A stretch of DNA of 9,491 nucleotides from Chloroflexota bacterium. GTDB taxonomy: Bacteria; Chloroflexota; UBA5177; JANWHV01. The first letter of the stretch is position 1; every line of letters begins with the position of its first letter. Under the pieces are notes generated by a model. The model did no database searches. It saw only the letters and a program-made list of their open reading frames with translations, and was not told where the DNA came from. Positions 6,305-9,491 of the stretch are shown one piece after another. The translations under genes and the position numbers were made by a program. Where the stretch lies: positions 1 through 9,491 of the forward strand of contig JANWHO010000110.1 in NCBI GenBank assembly GCA_025450375.1, written 5' to 3'.

Positions 6305-7420
6305 CTATGGCCGGCGCGATAGGACTTCCGCGCTCGATCCGCCAGTCTTCCCAGCAGCGCTTCCCGAACCGTCGGACTGGCCGGCTGCCGCCGATGGGGC
6401 CGAACTAGCACCACTGGAGAGATTCAAGTCCGAGATTCTGACCTGGGTGAGCATCCGGGCCAGATCGTATGGCCAGGGCTTGATGCCCATGGCGAGAGAG
6501 TTTACCTGTGCCCCAACCATCAGGACAAGGGAGAAAAACCAGAACCAGGTGATCATGACGATTACCGTCCCAATCGCCGCTGTTCCATATTGGCTGGTTC
6601 CCACGAAGTGCGCCGTGTAGAAAGGAAATATCGTGTTGACAATGGCCATGGCGACGGCCGCTACCAGGGCGCCTCGCCAGGCATGCCGCCAGGAGATCGG
6701 CATGTTGGGGACCACGATGTAGATGGCCAAGAAGAGGACGAAGAGGGCGGCCAGGCTGGCGGCCAGACCTAGGATGAAAGGAAATGGGCCACTCAGCCCC
6801 CCCGGCAGGATGCTCCCCAGGGCCGTGCTGGCACTTCCCAGGAGAATGGAGGAGACAAATGAGAGTGGCAGCAATACCACGAACAGGAGAATCATCACCA
6901 GGGACATGAGCTTTTGCGGGATGAAATCGCGCGTCCGGACCCGGTAGACAATTGCGAATGCATTCTCCATGGTGCCAAATAAATTGGAGCCGCCCCACAG
7001 GAGACCGGCCACACTGATCACGGTCAGAATCCCGTAGCTGGCCCGAACCTTGGCGAGCAACGAGGCCACGTTAATCGTCTTCGCCACGTTTCCCGGCAAG
7101 ATCTTATTCACCTGGTTCGCGAAGTCCGCCGTGTGACCCGAGAGTGAAGGAACCAGGGCCAGAATGGTAAACAGAGCCAACAATAAAGGGAAAACCGAGG
7201 TCAGGACGTTATAGGACAACATGGACACCAAATTCATCGTCCAGTCGTTATTGAACTTGGCATAGGCGCGCTTACCCGACCCAATCGCCAGTTCAGCCTC
7301 CGCTCTGGCCTCTGCATCGAATCCCGGACGGGTATGCCCGTGCCGTTCAGGCTGGCTTCGATTTGTCGTGCTGGCATCGGCGGCATTTGACTTCTGATGC
7401 TCAATTCGCGCCGTATTCAC
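6305..7420 (-). CDS. YihY/BrkB-family inner-membrane protein
   Basis: This 371-residue polytopic membrane protein fits the YihY/virulence factor BrkB family (formerly mis-called ribonuclease BN). Family members have about six transmembrane helices and unknown transport activity. The first conserved stretch, DWTMNLVSMLSYNVLTSVFP (59-78), leads into TM1. Further hydrophobic segments follow, including GILTVISVAGLLWGGSNLFG, LMSLVMILLFVVLLPLSFVS, LAALFVLFLAIYIVVPNMPI, and the last helix VIVMITWFWFFSLVLMVGAQ. The tail after that is about 65 residues, with a low-complexity Ser/Ala/Gly-rich end. GTG 7420 is chosen because AAGGAG (7427-7432) lies 6 bases upstream. The frame stays open to GTG 7492, which has a weak site, so a longer N terminus is possible. 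It lies 89 bases upstream of the CrtC-like gene on the same strand. Confidence 0.85.
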   Translation of the reverse strand: MNTARIEHQKSNAADASTTNRSQPERHGHTRPGFDAEARAEAELAIGSGKRAYAKFNNDWTMNLVSMLSYNVLTSVFPLLLALFTILALVPSLSGHTADFANQVNKILPGNVAKTINVASLLAKVRASYGILTVISVAGLLWGGSNLFGTMENAFAIVYRVRTRDFIPQKLMSLVMILLFVVLLPLSFVSSILLGSASTALGSILPGGLSGPFPFILGLAASLAALFVLFLAIYIVVPNMPISWRHAWRGALVAAVAMAIVNTIFPFYTAHFVGTSQYGTAAIGTVIVMITWFWFFSLVLMVGAQVNSLAMGIKPWPYDLARMLTQVRISDLNLSSGASSAPSAAAGQSDGSGSAAGKTGGSSAEVLSRRP

Positions 7421-7487
7421 TTCCGTCTCCTTCACAGCTTCAGGTCTCATCGCGCCCGATCCGGCCCACCACCGTTCGGGCTGGCTT
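7343..7487. repeat. Imperfect 16-bp direct repeat around the yihY start
   Basis: CCGTTCAGGCTGGCTT (7343-7358) and CCGTTCGGGCTGGCTT (7472-7487) match at 15 of 16 bases. They are 129 bp apart, exactly 43 codons, and both read SQPER on the minus strand in the YihY frame. The copy at 7472 lies upstream of the preferred start. It may be a remnant of a local duplication, or coincidence. Confidence 0.4.
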
Positions 7488-7717
7488 TTCACTATTCAGA
7501 TCACTCTGACACATCATGGCGCCTTCGTGATCGGCTGTATGGGGTAGCGGACTGGCGAAACCTGGCTAGTCCTCGTTACGTACTAAGCCACTCTGATCCC
7601 TGGACCCATGCGATTGGCGGTTCCGGCGAGTCTTGATCCATGCCATTGTACGAACAGGGGAAGCGGCTCGGCGCCTTCCCGGTTCAGGATCTGGCTAGCC
7701 CAAAGGGAGAAGAAGCC
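7421..7717. other. Divergent intergenic region (297 bp)
   Basis: This gap separates yihY (-) from the small-protein/MgtE-sensor/Nramp operon (+) and should hold both promoters. I see no convincing -35/-10 pair for either gene. Structure does exist: a perfect inverted repeat TCAGATCACTCTGA (7496-7509, 5-base arms, 4-base centre); GATCAC (7499-7504) facing GTGATC (7527-7532); CACTCTGA at both 7502-7509 and 7589-7596; and CTGGCTAG at both 7562-7569 and 7691-7698. No Mg2+ riboswitch (M-box or mgtA-like leader) is recognised by eye, but a covariance search would be needed to exclude one. Confidence 0.4.
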
Positions 7718-7894
7718 ATGACGAAGAAAAAGGAACAGCCACTTAAAGGAGTCGGTCAAAAGGAAGAACGGCAGTATGAGCACATTAAAGAAGACGCACA
7801 AAAGAGTGGCCGTTACGGCGACCGGGCCGAGGAAGTGGCGGCCCGGACCGTGATGAAGCATCATCGCGAAGAGCATCACAAGCCCGGCGAATAG
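7718..7894 (+). CDS. Small charged protein, 'plasmid stabilization'-like
   Basis: This 58-residue protein is rich in Lys, Glu, Arg and His and has no hydrophobic stretch, so it should be a soluble cytoplasmic protein. The core pattern, ERQYEHIKEDAQKSG followed by DRAEEVAARTVMKHH, matches the widespread small proteins often auto-annotated as plasmid stabilization proteins: Q-x-E-H-I, a Gly, then an A-x-x-x-A-x-x-T-V-x-K helix. That label has little experimental support and the function is unknown. ATG 7718 is chosen because AAAGGGAG (7702-7709) is 8 bases upstream; the frame remains open to ATG 7640, which lacks a good site. Its stop is one base before the GTG of the MgtE-type sensor gene, so the two are almost certainly co-transcribed and perhaps translationally coupled. 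A long hydrophobic frame on the opposite strand is an antisense shadow. Confidence 0.72.
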   Translation: MTKKKEQPLKGVGQKEERQYEHIKEDAQKSGRYGDRAEEVAARTVMKHHREEHHKPGE

Positions 7895-7895
7895 G

Positions 7896-9137
7896 GTGGT
7901 CCGGATATCCACGCTGCTGGCAAAGAGCCTGCATGACCCGCGCGGCCAAATGGTGGGCCACCTGAGCGACCTCGTGGTGCGCCAACGCGGCGTCCAGCCG
8001 CCTTTGCTGGCCGGTCTTCTTGTTCGACGATCAGGGGTCGAACTCTTATGTGGCAGCGCGTATCTGGAATGGTCGGACGATGGAGCCGGTCCCTGGGTCG
8101 TTCGCGCGGGTGGCGTGGTGCCATTCGCGCGCCGATCCGGCGAGTGGCTATTGGCCCATGATCTGCTTGACCATCAGGTCATTGACCTGCGCGCGGTGAC
8201 CACGGCCCGTGTCAACGACATCCTCCTGATCGAAGAGCCGAGCGGTTGGCGCCTCGACGCGGTTGATCTGGCGACGGGCGCCCTGATTCGCCGATGCCTC
8301 CCCCAAGCTCTGAGGTCCGAGGGGAACGACCACTGCTCTCTCCCCTGGGACGATTTTGAAGTCCTCGCCTCCGACATGAGCGGTGGATGGGCCCGGCCGG
8401 AGCACTCCAGGCTTGAGCGATTGCATCCCGCGGATATCGCGCGAATCATGGATTTATTGCCCACTCCACAGGTTCTGGAGCTGATCGAATCGCTGCCCGA
8501 CAAGATAGCAGCGGACGCCCTGGAGGAGATGGATAACCATCTCCGGGATGCGGTCTTCGTGGAGTTGGCGCCAGAGCGGGCGGCCCGAATTTTGGACCGG
8601 ATGGCCCCGAACACCGCCGCCGACACCCTGGCCGATCTGCCGATTCCGTTGGTTCGGCGCGTTCTTCAGGATCTTCCTTCCGGATCCGCCGCCGACATCC
8701 ACGCCTTGCTGACCTACGCCAAGGACACGGCCGGCGGCCTGATGACTACCGCGTACGTGGCCGCGCCGAGATCCCTGCCCATCCGCGAGGCGGCGGAGTT
8801 TCTCCGCCCGCAATTCGAGCGCCCCGATTGGGTGTACTACGTCTACGTGGTTGAGGATATGACCGAAAGAAAGCTGGTCGGCGTCTTTACCCTTCGCGAC
8901 CTCCTACTCGCCAACCAGGACTTGACCGTAACGGACATTATGTCCACTGAGTTGCGCACCGCCGAGCCGAAAACGCCCGCCAAAAAGGTGGCGCAAACGA
9001 TGTCGGAATACAATCTGATGGCCCTGCCAATTACGGACGCGGGAGGGCGGCTGTTAGGGATCGTGGCGGTGGACGACGCGCTCTCGGAGATTCTGCCCAA
9101 TGATCTCCGCCGCCGGGTGCCTCGTGTCTTCAGCTGA
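7896..9137 (+). CDS. Soluble MgtE-type Mg2+ sensor: MgtE_N plus CBS pair
   Basis: This 413-residue protein carries the cytosolic regulatory half of the MgtE Mg2+ channel without its membrane half. Residues 4-47 and about 88-135 look like PRC-barrel-like units. The helical MgtE_N superhelix spans about 173-273, with repeats such as LHPADIARIMDLLP and LAPERAARILDRM. The MgtE-typical DTAGGLMTT is at 277-285, followed by a CBS pair (about 282-340 and 345-400, with TVTDIMSTELRT and LLGIVAVDD). In MgtE these domains bind Mg2+ and close the pore when Mg2+ is plentiful. Here the chain ends 13 residues after the CBS pair, with no transmembrane segment. GTG 7896 is one base after the previous stop, with no strong ribosome site of its own, which suits coupling. 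The Nramp gene probably starts within its last codons. A role as Mg2+-responsive regulator of that transporter is an inference. Confidence 0.85.
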   Translation: MVRISTLLAKSLHDPRGQMVGHLSDLVVRQRGVQPPLLAGLLVRRSGVELLCGSAYLEWSDDGAGPWVVRAGGVVPFARRSGEWLLAHDLLDHQVIDLRAVTTARVNDILLIEEPSGWRLDAVDLATGALIRRCLPQALRSEGNDHCSLPWDDFEVLASDMSGGWARPEHSRLERLHPADIARIMDLLPTPQVLELIESLPDKIAADALEEMDNHLRDAVFVELAPERAARILDRMAPNTAADTLADLPIPLVRRVLQDLPSGSAADIHALLTYAKDTAGGLMTTAYVAAPRSLPIREAAEFLRPQFERPDWVYYVYVVEDMTERKLVGVFTLRDLLLANQDLTVTDIMSTELRTAEPKTPAKKVAQTMSEYNLMALPITDAGGRLLGIVAVDDALSEILPNDLRRRVPRVFS

Positions 9138-9491
9138 TGCCGCGGCGGCCACGCCTGCGTCCACCCGCTTCCGCCTCGGCCCACTGGGACGGATGCGGCG
9201 GTTCATTGGAGCGGTGCGGCAGCCGCGGACTGGGCCTCTCATCTACCTGGCGGCGCTCGGACCAGGGCTGATCGCGGCGAATGCCGGGAATGACGCGGGA
9301 GGCATCGCGACCTACTCCTCGGTGGGCGCATCGTATGGGTATCGCCTTTTGTGGATGATCCTCCTGATCACGGTGTCGTTGGCGCTCGTCCAGGAAATGT
9401 GCGCCCGCATGGGAGCGGTGACCGGCAAGGGCCTGAGTACGCTGATTCGCGAGCACTTCGGCATCCGGTGGGTGGGATTCGCCATGCTGGC
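9124..9491 (+). CDS. Nramp-family divalent metal transporter, N-terminal part (partial)
   Basis: The first 122 codons of an SLC11/Nramp-type transporter run off the window. TM1 reads LIYLAALGPGLIAANAGNDAGG (split in family terms at the metal-binding break), with Asp57-Ala-Gly-Gly60 where classical Mn2+/Fe2+ Nramps have DPGN. TM2 and TM3 follow: LLWMILLITVSLALVQEM and then MGAVTGKGLSTLIREHFG. GTG 9124 overlaps the end of the MgtE-sensor gene by 14 bases; ATG 9193 is a possible alternative start, since neither has a strong ribosome site. The conserved Asp with Asn replaced by Gly recalls the Nramp-related Mg2+ transporters (NRMTs), and the neighbouring MgtE-type sensor agrees with Mg2+ as substrate. 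The TM6 binding-site residues lie outside the window, so Mn2+ or another metal is not excluded. Confidence 0.85.
   Translation, partial: MSSADAAAATPASTRFRLGPLGRMRRFIGAVRQPRTGPLIYLAALGPGLIAANAGNDAGGIATYSSVGASYGYRLLWMILLITVSLALVQEMCARMGAVTGKGLSTLIREHFGIRWVGFAML

Noticed and set aside
7640..7717. The 26-codon upstream extension of the small charged protein
   Set aside because: It lacks a ribosome site, and AAAGGGAG is well placed for ATG 7718; the extension also does not look like the family.
7583..7912. A 109-codon minus-strand frame with strongly hydrophobic segments, resembling a small membrane protein
   Set aside because: It lies antisense to the small charged gene and crosses the start of the sensor gene. 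Its Leu/Phe-rich look comes from complementing AAG/GAA-rich codons, and the + strand gene has a good ribosome site and a family-like pattern.
9137..9139. ATG overlapping the sensor gene stop (TGATG) as the Nramp start
   Set aside because: It is in a different frame from the Nramp coding sequence, which is open from GTG 9124 or ATG 9193.

Overview
The window is a GC-rich, gene-dense bacterial chromosome segment with GTG starts and Shine-Dalgarno sites. Nothing in it is plasmid- or phage-like: there is no tRNA, rRNA, IS element or CRISPR array. The taxon cannot be fixed from the sequence. The 14-helix MFS pump with an ISLPAIFRG motif, the YihY protein, and the MgtE-sensor/Nramp pair fit Chloroflexota or Actinomycetota-like lineages best; that placement is an inference.

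Layout: (1) 1-621, the 3' end of a sensor histidine kinase and a single-domain CheY-like response regulator on the + strand. (2) 647-3032, a divergent drug-efflux module: a DHA2-type MFS exporter on the - strand and a MarR-type repressor on the + strand. They share a short intergenic region with two adjacent perfect 13-bp palindromes that overlap the predicted promoters of both genes. (3) 3102-3770, an endonuclease III-type DNA glycosylase with a complete catalytic pair and [4Fe-4S] motif. (4) 3873-5042, an unrecognised TPR-like helical-repeat protein behind a clear sigma70-like promoter. (5) 5079-7420, two - strand genes: an exported CrtC/AttH lipocalin-fold protein and a YihY/BrkB-family membrane protein. 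(6) 7718-9491, a tight + strand operon: a 58-residue charged protein, a soluble MgtE-type sensor protein (PRC-like, MgtE_N and CBS regions, no membrane domain), and the 5' end of an Nramp-family transporter that overlaps it.

Two regions merit most attention. One is the 3' operon, where the cytosolic Mg2+-sensing part of MgtE appears as a separate protein, coupled to an Nramp homologue whose TM1 motif is DAGG rather than DPGN. This suggests a two-part, Mg2+-gated transport system. The other is the tandem operator in the MFS/MarR intergenic region.

For four genes the start chosen here is downstream of the longest open frame, because a good Shine-Dalgarno site or promoter position decides it: MarR at 2577, the TPR-like protein at 3873, the CrtC-like protein at 6215 and YihY at 7420. 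The small charged gene is likewise started at 7718. No stretch over 300 bases lacks a gene; the largest gap is 7421-7717.
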